From contig OY743181.1 of NCBI GenBank assembly GCA_963555705.1, forward strand, positions 30,384,513-30,448,512: a DNA stretch of 64,000 nt. The letters run 5' to 3'. Source of the DNA: Ligustrum vulgare (taxonomy: Eukaryota > Streptophyta > Magnoliopsida > Lamiales > Oleaceae). Position 1 is the first letter of the stretch; the number at the start of each line of letters is the position of its first letter. The notes under the pieces are model-generated. The model ran no database searches. It saw only the letters and a program-made list of their open reading frames with translations, and was not told the origin of the DNA. The position numbers and the translations under genes were made by a program. This document shows, piece after piece, positions 12,669-24,985 of this stretch.

Positions 12669-13374
12669 TGAAAAAGTGTAAGAACCGGTCTAAAATATAG
12701 AGAACCGGTCCAAGAAGTGCGAAAATCGGACCAAATACGACTAGACGGACTAATTGGTCTGGCCAAAATGAAAACCACGCGACCGCGTGGTTGGTGGTCA
12801 TGCGATCGCGTGGTTGAACGATTTTGAGTCTGTTTAATTTAATGGGCTTCACGCGATCACGTGAGTCTCGTACCGTGCAATCGTGTGGAGATAAAATTTT
12901 ATCGTTGGAGAAAATTTTCAGATTTTCTCATGCACCTTTTCAACAACTTTTGGCACTCTTTCATGAAGAGTTGTGTAGATCACGAATTGGGATGATGGAA
13001 TTCTATAAATAGGCATAGAATTCATGATTTTAAACAACCTTTTGATCATCATACATTCAATTGTGATTATCATCCCAAACTTTGATCTTCTATACTTGGA
13101 ATCTTCCAAATTTGCTCTTCTTGTTCCTATTCTCCAAGTTTATCAATTGTGCTATTTGATACTTGGTTTGAGACTTGAAATCCGCTAAAGCAATTTGCTT
13201 GGAGGCCCTTTAGTATTCTCATTACAAGATGGCGCAAATTTCGCTTTTATGATAGTATTCTTTGCGATTCAATTCATTTTGTAATTTTTGCTTTCTTCTT
13301 GATTCTTTGTTTTCAAGTTTGTGTCAACTTCATTTCAAGCGGATATTTCACTTGAGAAAGAAATTTTCTCAACA
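12593..13374 (+). repeat. 3' LTR of the copia element
   Basis: It starts TGTTATGA after the polypurine tract and ends TCTCAACA, about 780 bp. It contains a long TA microsatellite near the start and CG-rich palindromes (CGCGACCGCGTGG about 12777, GCGATCGCGTGG about 12802, decayed copies to 12888). TAAAG at 13375-13379 would be the target copy; its partner is outside the window. The 5' LTR is not present, so boundaries rest on sequence logic. Confidence 0.75.
12611..12664. repeat. (TA)n microsatellite
   Basis: An uninterrupted TA dinucleotide run of about 27 units near the start of the copia LTR. Confidence 0.95.
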
Positions 13375-15171
13375 TAAAGTATTTCACGTAAATGATTTCA
13401 GATTGAAAAAACATGTCATTAAACCTAAAAAAAATTAGTCAAAAATGTTGTCTAATCGCATTTGTTAAAAAAGCTCTACTATTGAAAAACATCAAAAATG
13501 TTATCTAATATAAATTTACCCAAAACGTTATCTAATTGTATTTATTAAAAAAATCAATCAAAGGCGTAATCTACTTACTTTCCAACGGGATTAACTTCTA
13601 TACCAGAAAATTAATCTATTCTTCAACCTTTTTTTTCCAACTAACTATATTACATTTTCATATCTTAAAATAATATTCCTACATATTGTAATAGGTATGT
13701 AACTACCCACTAATCAACATGTAACTACTCATGTTTTTTCATTAAACCTACATCATCACCAATAAGTGTGTGCACATTTTCATTGATTCCAAACCTTACC
13801 TCAAACTACATATTAATCCATTTTTACAGAAATTTCGTGTTCATGTTTAGTTGGAAAAAAAATACATCACATCCGATTTCAGTATACCGGGTTTAACTCT
13901 TTCGATAAAGGTTCCTAGCAATCATTAACAAAGAATTCAAACATTCCACATTCACGACGGACAATTCAAGAAACAAAAAAAGAATAGTAACAAAATCGCC
14001 ACAAGCAGGTAAAGTTGTAAATCCTGATTTCCTAAACCTTTTACACATTCAATCAAATTCTTTCATACTTGGGAAATCATTTCATCAATTTGCCATTTAT
14101 GGACTTCTATTTCATTTATTATAAAATGTCTTAGTTTTCCATATCATTTATGTTTACAATTCTAATATGTTATGTTAAGTATTTGTATTGTAAAATATTT
14201 GTATTTTGTTCATGATTTAGAACATTGTCAAATTTTGAGTGAAAAGGGAAAATAATATACCTTCAATATTTGTAGTTGGATTGAAATGCAGGAAGAATTC
14301 TAGCTCAGCTAGATAATCCTACGCAAGAAATTATGCAATTTAATGACATCCATAAATTTGGGAAACGTAATCGTGTATAGAATCAGGGTCAAACACATTC
14401 ACAAATTTAACAGATGGTAAATTCATATTTCCGAAAAAAAATCTGACATTTTAGTATTAGTTATATGAAATATTTTTTTTTCCTTATTTTCAGTTACCCA
14501 AGGAAATATAGTTGTATTTAGAAATTTTATAGAAATATGTGTTGAATATGAACCGCGAGATACGAGCCATTTACTTCAACGTGCACTTGGAAAGAGGCAA
14601 GACAATATCGACCACAAAAAAAGTCGTCCATTTTAAATAAAGTGCTTGGTATAAACTATGAGACCATAATCTTGAAAATTGGAGGTGTGAAATTGGGAAC
14701 TGAAACCCATAAATCTGTTATACATGCTTGTATCTAGTTCTGGCTTCCTTTGTGTGAAAGAATACTATGACTAATTATCTAGAAACCATATGAATAGAAG
14801 GAACATCGGGATATGAGAGAAAAGCATAAAGTTATGATTATCCATGAGAGGAGTAAGGAAATCAAAAGAAATCATTGATTGATCACATGGGATTTGGGAT
14901 TGCTTGTGCACGATGAGACTATGCTAGGTATGTTTTTATGCAAGAAAGCATTTGATTTTGGCTATTCACACACAAACTTGAAAAGTCGAGCATAAGATAA
15001 GTGGAAACAATTTCTATGTTGTTCAGTTCTCTTTTTCTGAAGTATATTATTATTCAAACTTAAGGTAATATGATAAATAAATTAACAGTTAAAAAAGGGG
15101 TTGTTATTCAGTTATTTTGACAAATTTTTATTTTTAGTTTTGTTTTGTTCAAGGATGAACAAATATTCTAG
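13375..15171. other. Decayed sequence, probably retroelement internal region
   Basis: No significant reading frame on either strand. The right end runs into a polypurine tract and LTR at 15172-15183, so at least the right part is probably the 3' internal region of a plus-strand element. I see nothing identifiable in the left part. Confidence 0.4.
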
Positions 15172-16144
15172 TTTAGGGGGTTTGATAAGTATATTTTATA
15201 AACTTATTTATCCGTCAAAATTAGGATATTGTAATGCCGTTCATGAATAATTTCTACCTAATGTGTGTTTATTTGTTTGTTTGTATTTCTATAAAATATC
15301 CCAGAATCAAGTGAAATGAACAATTGATGGAAATTACAAGCAATTGGATGTCTGTTGAAGCTAAAAATCATGCAAAAATAGGTGATCAAGACAATTGAGG
15401 TGCAAAAGTGGAAGAAGGAAGAAGTTTGAGGGCCTAATTGAAGAATTCAAGAGAAGAAAAGAGTTGATTGAAGAGAAATAGAAATTCAAGGAATAAATCG
15501 CTTCAATCAGAAGGTGAAGGACCTGTGCTACAAATAAAAGTGGAGGACCAACTTACAACAAACTAAAACATGAAAATTGCAATTCTTGGTTCTACTGTGC
15601 GGCCGCGTAACTCAATACTACGCGGCCGCAAGATGCTCGGATAAATGGTCAGAACCTGTTTTCGCATAACTGAGCGGCCGCTTGTCATATCAATTAGATC
15701 ACGCAGTAAAATTCGGCATTTTCAACAAATAGATAGAAATATGAATTTGTGGTCACTTATGAATTTCTAAGTAATTTAATGCATTTAGAGAACTCTAGCC
15801 ATATGTAGAGATACACAGTTGACTTAGTATAATAGGTCTATTTTGAACTTGAGATAGGTAAATTAGATATATGCGTGAATTCGATCAAATACAATTCTAG
15901 AAAACAATTTGAGATGAGAAATTAAGCTAGAACATTACTTCAAAATCATTAATCTCGATATTCATTTAATTATTAGAAAACTCATCATCCTACTTCTTGC
16001 TTTTGTTAGTTGATATTAGTTTTAAATTTCTATATTTATTTAATTGTTTATATAAATTAGTCCTCATGGGATCGACAACTCAGACTAAAAAGTTCACTTT
16101 ATTACTTGTTTGCGATATTGTGCACTTGCAATAATTCTCACACA
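15172..16144 (+). mobile_element. LTR of Tat/Athila-like type with a polypurine tract before it and a decayed PBS after it
   Basis: TTTAGGGGG (15172-15181) precedes TGATAAGTATA (LTR start 15183). The LTR ends near CTCACACA at about 16144. The next bases (16145-16180) resemble a CpG-decayed version of the tRNA-Asp PBS TGGCGCCGTTGCCGGGG. It carries NotI-like palindromes GCGGCCGC (15600-15607, 15634-15641, 15674-15681). Having internal sequence on both sides suggests a shared middle LTR of a tandem pair rather than a solo LTR. The exact right end is uncertain. Confidence 0.55.
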
Positions 16145-16397
16145 AATAAGTTTTCGGTATTTTTGCTGGAGACTAATTTTTATTTGTTATTGGTTTAGAT
16201 TAGTCTTTAGCTCAAAATATTTTTCTTTCTTTATTTTTATTTTTTTATTATTTTTTTTCTTTTTTTCCTTTCCTTTTCATTTGATATACTTGCTTTTCCG
16301 TGCGACATTGGTGATAGTGAAAGAAGAAAAGCTAAGAAACCAAAGCAACATGTGAGGACGTGAGCTAAATGGTGGAATAAAATACTTTTGCCGAAAT
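16145..16397 (+). other. Probable leader of a retroelement after the LTR
   Basis: It starts with the decayed PBS-like stretch and continues with a T-rich tract (16200-16275). No coding signal. It stops where a new LTR-like end, TGTAACGCCCC, begins at 16398. Confidence 0.4.
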
Positions 16398-17490
16398 TGT
16401 AACGCCCCAGCCTTTTTGGTTCCATAAATGCTGGAGTGTTACTAAAAACAATTTGATTTTCTTAAATAATTGCGGAAACATAAATAAATGATTTTCCAAA
16501 CATAAGATTTAAATTCTTTACAACAAAATCTTTAAAACATAATTTAATAAAATAAACATGCTTGGAATAGTAAATAAAAATGAAATTGAAAACTTAAGTA
16601 TTTAACTCTTCAAATCCCCTTGGCAGTCCGCGTCACAATTCCTTCACCATGCAATCGATCCCTAACTATCCTGAAAAATGTTTTAAAATATGGAATGATC
16701 ATATGAATATGAGTAGTACAGATTTTGTACCAGTATTTTCACAATTTAACATAAAAAGCAAGTATATTATGCACATAACATACTTTTATAGTAGAATAGA
16801 AACCCGACTATCTCATTCTCGATTTCGGTCATACCCATTCTCAATCTCAATTTAGGGTATCGTCCTATGACTGGCTTCTGTATATCTACATAATACCCTT
16901 TGATATTATCCTCAAGATCCTCATTACTATTAATTCAGATCACATAATAGAACATAAATTATTCAAATTTAAAACATTAAAGAGTGAAAATAAAAACTAC
17001 TTGGTACATAGAGAAATCCATACATTAATACATCAGAAGAACTTTGAGAAAAAATATGATTGGACGTTGAAAATATTTTCTTGAAACTTTTGAGTCGAGA
17101 AAGTACATATATATTTTTTTATGAGGTGATTGAACTGGCTTTGACAATATTATTCGTAGATGTGCTACTCATCAAAATCATTTAAATCTGTTGGTGTAGA
17201 AAATAGTTTGCCTATGCCCAACATAGAAATATAAATATAAGAAATATATATAAACTCGTATTTTTGGAACGATTAAAACATGAATAAGCAAATGAAGACA
17301 TTACAGACAGACCAAAAAATACGAAAAAAGCTAAACACGTATAATGCGGAAAATATAGGAAATATTAATTGAATTATGATTTTTTGCGAAGATGTCTTAC
17401 AAATCAATAGATATATATTAAACTTTGAAAAACTATAAGTAATAGATTTTTTAGTTGATTATCTTTTAGGCATTCTAGGATTTGTACACG
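16398..17490 (-). mobile_element. LTR fragment with TGTAACGCCCC terminus
   Basis: The plus strand begins TGTAACGCCCCAG, the same terminal style as the LTRs at 45501 (TGTAGCGCCCC) and 17496 (TGTCACGAACC). The right end is not defined and no partner LTR is seen. Minus orientation is inferred by analogy with the 45.5 kb family. No coding capacity. Confidence 0.45.
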
Positions 17491-18573
17491 GTATATGTCA
17501 CGAACCGTCTCGAATCATCCTAACAGTCCTGAGACGTAACGTGTGCTAATGATGATGTCAGCTATACACCAGATCCACCACCAAGGCAATTTGACCTATT
17601 TCTGACTGTAAAAATTTCTTAAAATAAAAAAATTGACATAATTTCCCTTATAACTTTTACTAAACCAACCTGAAAAGCAACAAACTCCCAAACAAAACAT
17701 ATATATTATATCAATTAGGGCCCACTTGTCCCAAAATTTGCATAAACAAAATAAAATGCAACAACCTGTTCAGCATCATTTACAAAAACAACCAGAATAC
17801 GTATGATCCCATCAAAAGGGCGGCAAGCCCATCAACTACGAAACGTCACATGTGATGCAAAATTCATATACAAAATACTCGCCATGTGACCCATGAATAA
17901 CAAAGACTTGTTTCATGAATGGAATCAAACAAACTACTAGGTCACGTGGCTCTGATTCTATTCACCGCAATATCTTCCAAAATGCTGATCAGAACTCAAT
18001 GTGTCCTAAAATAGAAAAATGATAAGACATGAGTTTACAAACTCAGTGAGTGGAGAGTTCGAAAATAAGTATACATTTCTCATTTATACATATTCCTGAA
18101 AATCTTATTTACTCGGTTATAACTTTATAGAAATTTATATTCTGGAATCATAAAATCATTCATTTTTTATTCTACATGATATAAGTCAAGCATAAGGATA
18201 ATAAGTAATCTGATATCAATAAAAATCATGACAACTGTCATTTCACCATACTATAAGTTGAATTCTTTGTTCGATAAATTGATTAAACTGAATTATGTTA
18301 TCTGAAATCTAATAAACTGAAGTCTATTATCTGAAATCTGAATAACTAAAGTAATACAGAAAATCACACCAAAATGTACCCAATGAACATCCTCATTCAT
18401 GTACAAAATAAAGCCATTCAAATTTGATAACTGATAAACTGAGTCTAATAATCTGATAATCTATATATGAAAATTTGGTCATACACACGCAGAGCTTCCC
18501 CAAAGGCTAAGCAACCTGGTACACGGCCCAAAGCCTATATGTGTACAAGGTGGGTCCTAAAGACCTCTAATAA

Positions 18574-18747
18574 TCTAGTCATACACTGTGGAAATGAATT
18601 CACATCAGTACAGAGTGGGTAACATAACATATCTAGTCATACACTGTGGAAACGGATTCACATCAGTGCAGAGCGAGTAAAGTAACATATCTGGTCATAC
18701 ATTGTGGAAATGAATTCCCACCAGTGCAAAGCGGGTAAGATCACTTA
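18574..18747. repeat. 58 bp tandem repeat, 3 copies
   Basis: Units starting TCTAGTCATACACTGTGGAA at 18574 and 18632 and a variant (TCTGGTCATAC) at 18690, spaced 58 bp, inside the LTR-like sequence. Confidence 0.85.
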
Positions 18748-18797
18748 GGTACTTTCTGGTGGTTTTTAAAATAACTTTACATAAATTTGAATATCTA

Positions 18798-18935
18798 CTG
18801 CTGATGTAATAATTGCCAAAACATGATTTAACTTAACTGAATTTATATAAACAATGTCTATTCTACTGCTGATGTAATAATTGCCAAAACATGATTTAAC
18901 TAAACTGAATTTATATAAACAATGTCTATTTATGA
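18798..18935. repeat. About 68 bp direct duplication
   Basis: The stretch starting CTACTGCTGATGTAATAATT occurs twice in direct succession with almost no change, ending AACAATGTCTATT each time. Confidence 0.85.
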
Positions 18936-19910
18936 ATATCTACTTTACTGTAAAATTCATGTTGTATAACTCAACCAACTGAAATAAGTAACTTTGCAAT
19001 TTATATAATTTACTATAAGAACTATAATAAACAATTATTTCATATAAACCTTAGAATTGAAATAAATAAATAGAATACTTATTTTCTGAAGAATAAAGTT
19101 TTCCACTCACAGAGTTAGGAATGGTAGCTAGGTCGACTGGTAAGCTTTTCCTAATTCAATGTTAGCTCCTGAATATAGATGAGAGTTTGGATCAACTCAA
19201 CTAATCCCAATTATAGTGTACATGTCCAAATATATAAAATCCTATAACATTTCACAAATCTCATATACTTCCAACATTATAGCTAACAACCTTCTCTTTT
19301 GTGAAATATAGTCTCATTATCGCTAATATATCCTTCAATTAACCAATTCTTTAAATAAATGTACAATAACACCAAAACTCCTTTCCAAAGAAACTACTAA
19401 GAGACTAAAACTTGAAATTAATTGCATGGGTAACTTAAACTCACTTCACCAAACCAAGTATTTAAACATGAAATAAGTTAACATTGGCTCCAATAACTTA
19501 ATCATACTCTAGTCTTGAATTTAATCCACTATATATGCAAACCCTAGAATGTAGCCACAATATCCTCGACTAAACTTGAATAATTAGTTTAATATCTTCA
19601 AATCAACTATAAGTCCATCCAAAAATCTAGCATTTAACTTAATAAGTAAAACCCTAAAATTAAAATCATATCTCAAAATAAATGAATTTTTGTTTACCTC
19701 TTAAAATTGAAGAATACTAAGGAAGAAGATGAAGTTTGAGTGAAAATCCCCCTTTTCTTTTTCTTTCTTCTTCTCTTTTTTTTCCTACCGATTTTCCCCT
19801 CCACTGCTAAGCTCTCTCTCAACCTCTGTTGGTATACTGATTGTGAGTGGTTTTGGTTGCTAAAACCAAGTTAAATAGATTTAGGGGTTTTTAGTTAAGT
19901 AGGCTTGACA

Positions 19911-20692
19911 ATCAATAACTTTAGTATTATAGATTCCTCTATTGAAAAGTCAAAATTACCCTTAATGAATAAATTGCAAGGTATATCCTTTCTTTATTCT
20001 GGTTTATTTAACTCCGGACTAATTATTCGGACTTTTCATAATTCTTTCAATTGCTCTAAATATTCTTTATATTTTGATAATTTTTCAAAGGCTTTTGGAT
20101 GATCTTGCTTAGTTATATATCCTAATATTATTCCTTCTGAAACTTCTTCTTCTATATCCTTATATTCAAGTGATATATTATAAACTATATTTATATTTTT
20201 TTGCAGTTTCAACAGAGTTAAATCTTATATTATTTATGCAGGCGTAATCAATATCTTCATATATTTCTTCTAATTTGGACTGAGCAACAGAATATATGCC
20301 TTGATATTTTCAGTAATAGTTAATAAAAAGAAATATCTTTATCATCCAAATACAGTTTATCACAATTACTAGAAGTGGATGTTTGTGAAGTGTTCATAAA
20401 TTCAAACAATTAGGTTGGTTAGGATTATGTCTAACTATTCCATTTTCTTGGTCTATGGTTCGTAATACTAAACCTGGGAATCTAATTTCAGTATTTTCTT
20501 GTGACCGAATTAGATGTTGTTGTTATTCGTACTGATGATAGCTAATGGTATTTATTATTTTTTTTTCCACTTTTCTTGATTATTTTCTTATTTTAATTCT
20601 CTGAGAAGATTTTCTATTTCTCTGGATCTTAAATCAAAGGTATTATCTTTAACTATTCTAAGTCTCTCAATATCTTCTCTATCATCATTGTT
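19911..20692 (-). pseudogene. Endogenous caulimovirid: degraded leading ORF downstream of the viral promoter
   Basis: A minus-strand frame begins with ATG at about 20692 (MNNDDREDIERLRIVKDN) and can be followed with several stops and frameshifts to about 19911. It includes a charged stretch EYKDIEEEVSEG near 20160 and LSKYKEYLEQLK near 20060. It lies about 800 bp downstream of the TATA box at 21499-21506, where the first viral ORF is expected. I do not recognise a domain; assignment to the virus rests on position and composition. It is truncated at the LTR junction. Confidence 0.45.
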
Positions 20693-21498
20693 CATAATTA
20701 AAAATAACAAGCATGTGGAAGCATATGATTAAAAGTACGTAATCAATGTATGTAAATGACATTAAGTAAGCTTATAGTAATCAAATAGAAACAAGCAAGT
20801 TTTCCCTCCAGTGTCGTCCTATAGATGCCTTGCATGTACTCAATCAATTCTTTGAATCAAATGAATATTAGATGTTTTTTAATAAATTGGGTCCACAACT
20901 GCTTCCGCAAAAAAAATCTCAATCAAAGTTACACTTCTCACTCTAGAGAACTAGCCGTGTTTCCACAGACGCTATCTCACAGTATTCAGAGTCTCTATTT
21001 TCACCCCTATCTTGACTCCTTTCAGAAAGACCATACTTGGAACTTTTCCAAAACTACATGTTTTAAAAACAAGTTTTAAAACTGAAACAAAGCTCAAATA
21101 TTATCCCAAAATGCCACAACACATCAAAAAGCTAAAAAAATTCTGCTGAGCAACAGATTCCTCAAAGAAGAAAACTCATTTTGGAAAATATCAATACTGT
21201 CGGGGGTCATGAGAAACTTAACGAAAACCTTTTTAAGAAAGCTTAGATAAAAACTCAAACATCATTTCATTCATAGATTGATATTGTACATACTGCAAAC
21301 TACATACAGACACCTTTGGTACTCACCTTATGAAGTTTAGAACTCCATAAGTGATTACCTTATTACAAGCTTTGATATCTTCAAACTATCTACCAATATT
21401 TTTCTTGAATACAAGTGGTGTAAACAAGTTTTTGAATAAAAGAGTACAAGTGCTTGACTCAGATATTTCGGGATGCCTTTTCACTTAATCTCTTCCCC
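20693..21498 (-). other. Viral leader/intergenic region
   Basis: About 800 bp between the TATA box and the first ATG with no long frame on the minus strand, as expected for the long leader of caulimovirid pregenomic RNA. I could not find a tRNA-Met PBS here; the only PBS-like site of this virus is at 33294-33306. Confidence 0.5.
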
Positions 21499-21506
21499 CT
21501 TTTATA
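21499..21506 (-). promoter_or_regulatory. TATA box of the pararetroviral promoter
   Basis: The minus strand reads CTCTATAAAAGGGGG, a strong TATA box between the end of the transactivator-like ORF and the leader, the place of the 35S-type promoter in caulimovirids. Confidence 0.65.
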
Positions 21507-21672
21507 GAGGTCTTGGATTATTTTCCTCCCCTCCTTTTTGGTGACCAGACAGGAATCTTATCTCTTCTGCAATAAATTTCTTGTTGAGTAGTCATAAACC
21601 ACTTTTTCGGTGCATTTATCTTTCTTGCTAGCTGGCTTCTTGAAAATTTATCTTTCAAATTGAGACAAAACA

Positions 21673-21820
21673 CCACAGCTTTTCTTTAATAAAGAGACCT
21701 TATTAAAGTAGTGAGTGAATGATCTTTGTCATGGCAGCTATCTTCTTGTTGTTTAGTGACCACAGTTTTTCTTTAATAAATGACTTTATTAAAGTAGTGA
21801 TAAAGGGTCACTATTTGGCA
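21673..21820 (-). promoter_or_regulatory. Duplicated upstream promoter block
   Basis: Two imperfect direct copies, starting at 21673 and 21760 (spacing 87 bp), share CCACAG, TTTTCTTTAATAAA and TTATTAAAGTAGTGA. They lie 170-320 bp upstream of the TATA box on the minus strand, where enhancer modules of caulimovirid promoters lie. The function is inferred from position. Confidence 0.55.
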
Positions 21821-21823
21821 GCT

Positions 21824-23031
21824 TTATTTTTCCATCCTTGAGTCAAAGAACTCTGCAGGGAATTCTGTACCATCGAGTGATGCATGGCTCATATCTTCAA
21901 CAATACAATGTTCACACCTATGCTCTGGATGATCCCAAATTATCTTGCATAGCTCTTTGCTCATAGTTTCACTTCCACTTACTTCATTGATAATAATTTT
22001 CTCAAGTAGGTGGTCCAATTCACAAATATCTATTTCTTTAGATGGCAATCATTGGAGCAGATTACATGATTATCTGAAGGATATAACCAATTTTTTTCTT
22101 TTTCAGAAATGACTTAACTTAAATTATCAAATATTTCTTTATATCCTTTAGCTCTTCTATAAGAAATCATGCTAACAATATCTTCATAACCATTCTTAAC
22201 AACTTTTTGGCTAGTTGGTAAGAAGTGTTGGTTTTTGATCCCTATCTTGATACAATGAAATGATGGGATCATTGTTGCTTCATATTTATCCCATTCCATT
22301 GTGGCTGAAAAGAATCAGACATATATGTTCGTACTTTTGATAACTTCAGTAAATCTTCGAACTGCCTTTTTAACATCTATGGGAAGTTGTGAAATTTCCC
22401 TTAGATCTTTGCTTGGATATATGCAGTGTATATTCCCTAATTCAAAGCAATTTTGAACCCAATTAGCTAGCGCTCTGGATAGAAATTTATCATCTTGTTG
22501 TATTTTCCATAGTGTAGGGTCTTCATCCATTTCCCTACTTCGAGATACCAATCTGACAGTATATTGAAAATAACAATAAAGAAGAGAACTTCTTCATAGT
22601 TATCTTTGTTTGGTAATTTTTGTTCGTGGCAAACTTTTACCACATCTTTTGGATTTATTTGCTCAATACGGGTTTTGAAATCAATTTCATTCCTCTGTGA
22701 AGAGGTTTCCATAACCTTCTTGGTATCTTGATTATCCTTCTTGAATGACGATTTTGTATCCGTTTCCATATTCAGTACAAATATTAGGATTAATTTTTCC
22801 CTGTGAAGGGGTTCCTAATATTATCTTGTCTTTCCCTTTATCCTCGAGAAGAGCGCTAGTATTCATAAGACCCGGTGAAGGGTTACTAGACTTTGTACAA
22901 GTATTTTCTGCCGAATGGGCTATCTTGGTACTGCCTAGAAGGCTTTCTTGTATATTTTGAATTTGCATTTCCAAACAAGAGACTTTAAGTTCAAGTATCT
23001 GGACTTTTGTCTTTAATTCCTTCAGCTCCAT
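21824..23031 (-). pseudogene. Endogenous caulimovirid: transactivator/viroplasmin-position ORF
   Basis: About 400 codons in frame pieces 23031-22732, 22769-22467, 22551-22315, 22299-22114 and 22048-21824, joined by frameshifts. The start ATG at 23031 overlaps the end of the RNase H frame. The N-terminus is a heptad-like coiled coil (residues about 1-30, MELKELKTKVQILELKVSCL). By position (last ORF, after RT-RNase H and before the promoter) it corresponds to the inclusion-body/translation transactivator ORF. I do not see a diagnostic motif, so identity is positional. Not functional as it stands. Confidence 0.55.
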
Positions 23032-24985
23032 CTTTGCTAAGATAATCAGGAAGAAAATTAGACTGTCCTTTCATATACTCAATATCAAACTTGAAATATG
23101 AAAACCATATCTGGATTCTGATAATGTATCATTGGCAATAGATGGATCAACATTATTTTTTAGAAATGCTTTAACTTGTGTATTATCAGTTCTAATTAAG
23201 AACTTTTTGGTAGTAAGTAATCTTCATATTTTTGTACTCCTCACTTCACAGCAATGAGCTCTTTCATATTTGTTTCATACCTCGTTTCAACTTCTTTGAA
23301 TGTTCCTGATTGTATATCCTGCAAGTATTTACAGACAAGAACAATTATTTTCACATTTATATTCTTTATGATTCTTTTTTACCTTAAGTACTGCTCCCCA
23401 GTAATTATCTGAAGCGTCGGTTTCAAGGATAAAGAAATCTTCTTCCTGTGGAATAATAAGTTTTGGTAGATTTTTTTAATTCATCTTTTACCTTCCTGAT
23501 GTTTTTGCAATCTTGTTCACCCTAATACCACATTACATTTTTCCTTAATTTTGAAAGAAAGTAATTTTTTAATTTGGCACAATTTTCAATAAATCCTTCA
23601 GCATGATTTAGTATACCGAGGAAACTTTGTAAATGTTTTTTATCTTTGATTTCTTCAGAAAAATCTTGAAGTTTTTCACCAATATGAGATTGCAGTTGCA
23701 ATTCTCCTTATTTTATAAATAGTCCAAGAAGTTCTACCTCTGTTTTTGCTATTTCAGCTTTCTTTTGAGAAAGTGTAATACCATGTTTTTTCATGATATA
23801 GCAAAACTTTTCAAGATGTTCAATATGTCCGTTCATATCTTTTGAATGAATAAGTAAATCATCTATGTAGACAATACAAAAATGAGTAATAGGTTTTATT
23901 ACCTCATCCATTCTTCTTTGAAATATCTGTGGTACATTTTTCAATCCAAATGGCATTACATTCCATTCAAACTGACCTAGAGGATTAGGAGTGCTAAATG
24001 CAGTTAAAGGTTTGCTATTTTCTGTAAGCATAATTTGTCAAAATCCTGATTTACAATCGAATTTTGAAAATATCTTCTTGTTTTGTACTTGCTTAATAAG
24101 GATGTCCTTATTTGGCAAGTAATATCCACCAAATTTTGTAACTTCATTTAGCTTTTTATAGTTAATCAACATTCTGGCTTTTCCTCTTTTTATTTCACTA
24201 TGTTTTCTAACCATAAATGCTGGACTACTATGTGGACTTTTACTAGGCCTAATTAGTTTGGTTTCTAATAATTCTTTTATTTGGACTTTAAATTCCTCTA
24301 GCTCTTCAACACTGTATTTCATTGGTTTAACTCTTACTACAGTATCTGGTTTTATAAGCTCTATCTTGGCTTTAACTTTATTTGTATTCCATTTTTCTAA
24401 TGGGTTTTCAGAATAAGTTTCAGAAATTTATTTTCTAAGTTTTTCTAACTTATCTTCTACTGTCATTTTTAGCACATTAATTGGTTTAAAATTTTCTGTA
24501 CTCCAACATCCACCACTCTGGGTTGAGGAGCTCTGATGATTAATTTCTTTGTAAGCTATGTTTACAGCTCTTGTGATTCTAGGTGTAAATATCTTGTGTG
24601 CACAAGGTGTTGTAAACATATATTTATCAATAAATTGAGTAAAATGTGCATATTTTAATAGGAAATTTTGTCCTAGCAAAATATCACATCCAATTGTAGT
24701 TGACATATATATATTATCAATGAACACTTCTCTAAGGGATATTAGAAAATGTATTTGTGTAGCATATTTGCTATATATTATCTTGTTTCCTCCTGCTGTC
24801 GTAGCAGTTACAACTTTCTTTAAGTCATATTTCCAATATTCAGATGGTAGTACATTTGGTAAGCAAAGGCTTATAGTACTTCCTGTATCTAAATAAACAT
24901 GAAATTTTATTTTACAATAATTTTTAAAATTGAGTATAACTTCAATATATGGACTCATGGGATTGATATTTATTATCCTTTCCAT
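23032..24985 (-). pseudogene. Endogenous caulimovirid: protease-reverse transcriptase-RNase H ORF
   Basis: Minus-strand order: an aspartic protease with DTGST (ORF start ATG at 24985; ILLGQNF downstream); reverse transcriptase with LIRPSKSPHSSPAF, RMLINYKKLN, FSKFDCKSGF, FEWNVMPFGLKN and the catalytic YIDDLL (near 23850); then RNase H with ETDASDNYWGAVL (near 23420) and a C-terminal NFLPDYLSKDG near 23040. Breaks include a nonsense codon at about 24033, a frameshift near 23705 and multiple lesions through RNase H. This enzyme set replicates the viral genome through an RNA intermediate. The start overlaps the end of the preceding ORF by 13 bases, a preserved viral arrangement. Confidence 0.88.

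Larger units (their letters stand above)
17496..19910 (-). mobile_element. LTR-like sequence, TGTCACGA...CTTGACA
   Basis: About 2.4 kb with TGTCA/TGACA ends and layout like the LTRs of chromovirus-type Ty3 elements, including a 'taaactcagtgagtggag' stretch near 18040. It holds two internal repeat blocks (18574-18747 and 18798-18935). The 5 bp flanks (GTATA and ATCAA) do not match, and viral sequence starts directly at 19911, so this is either a truncated element or a recombined junction. Confidence 0.5.
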
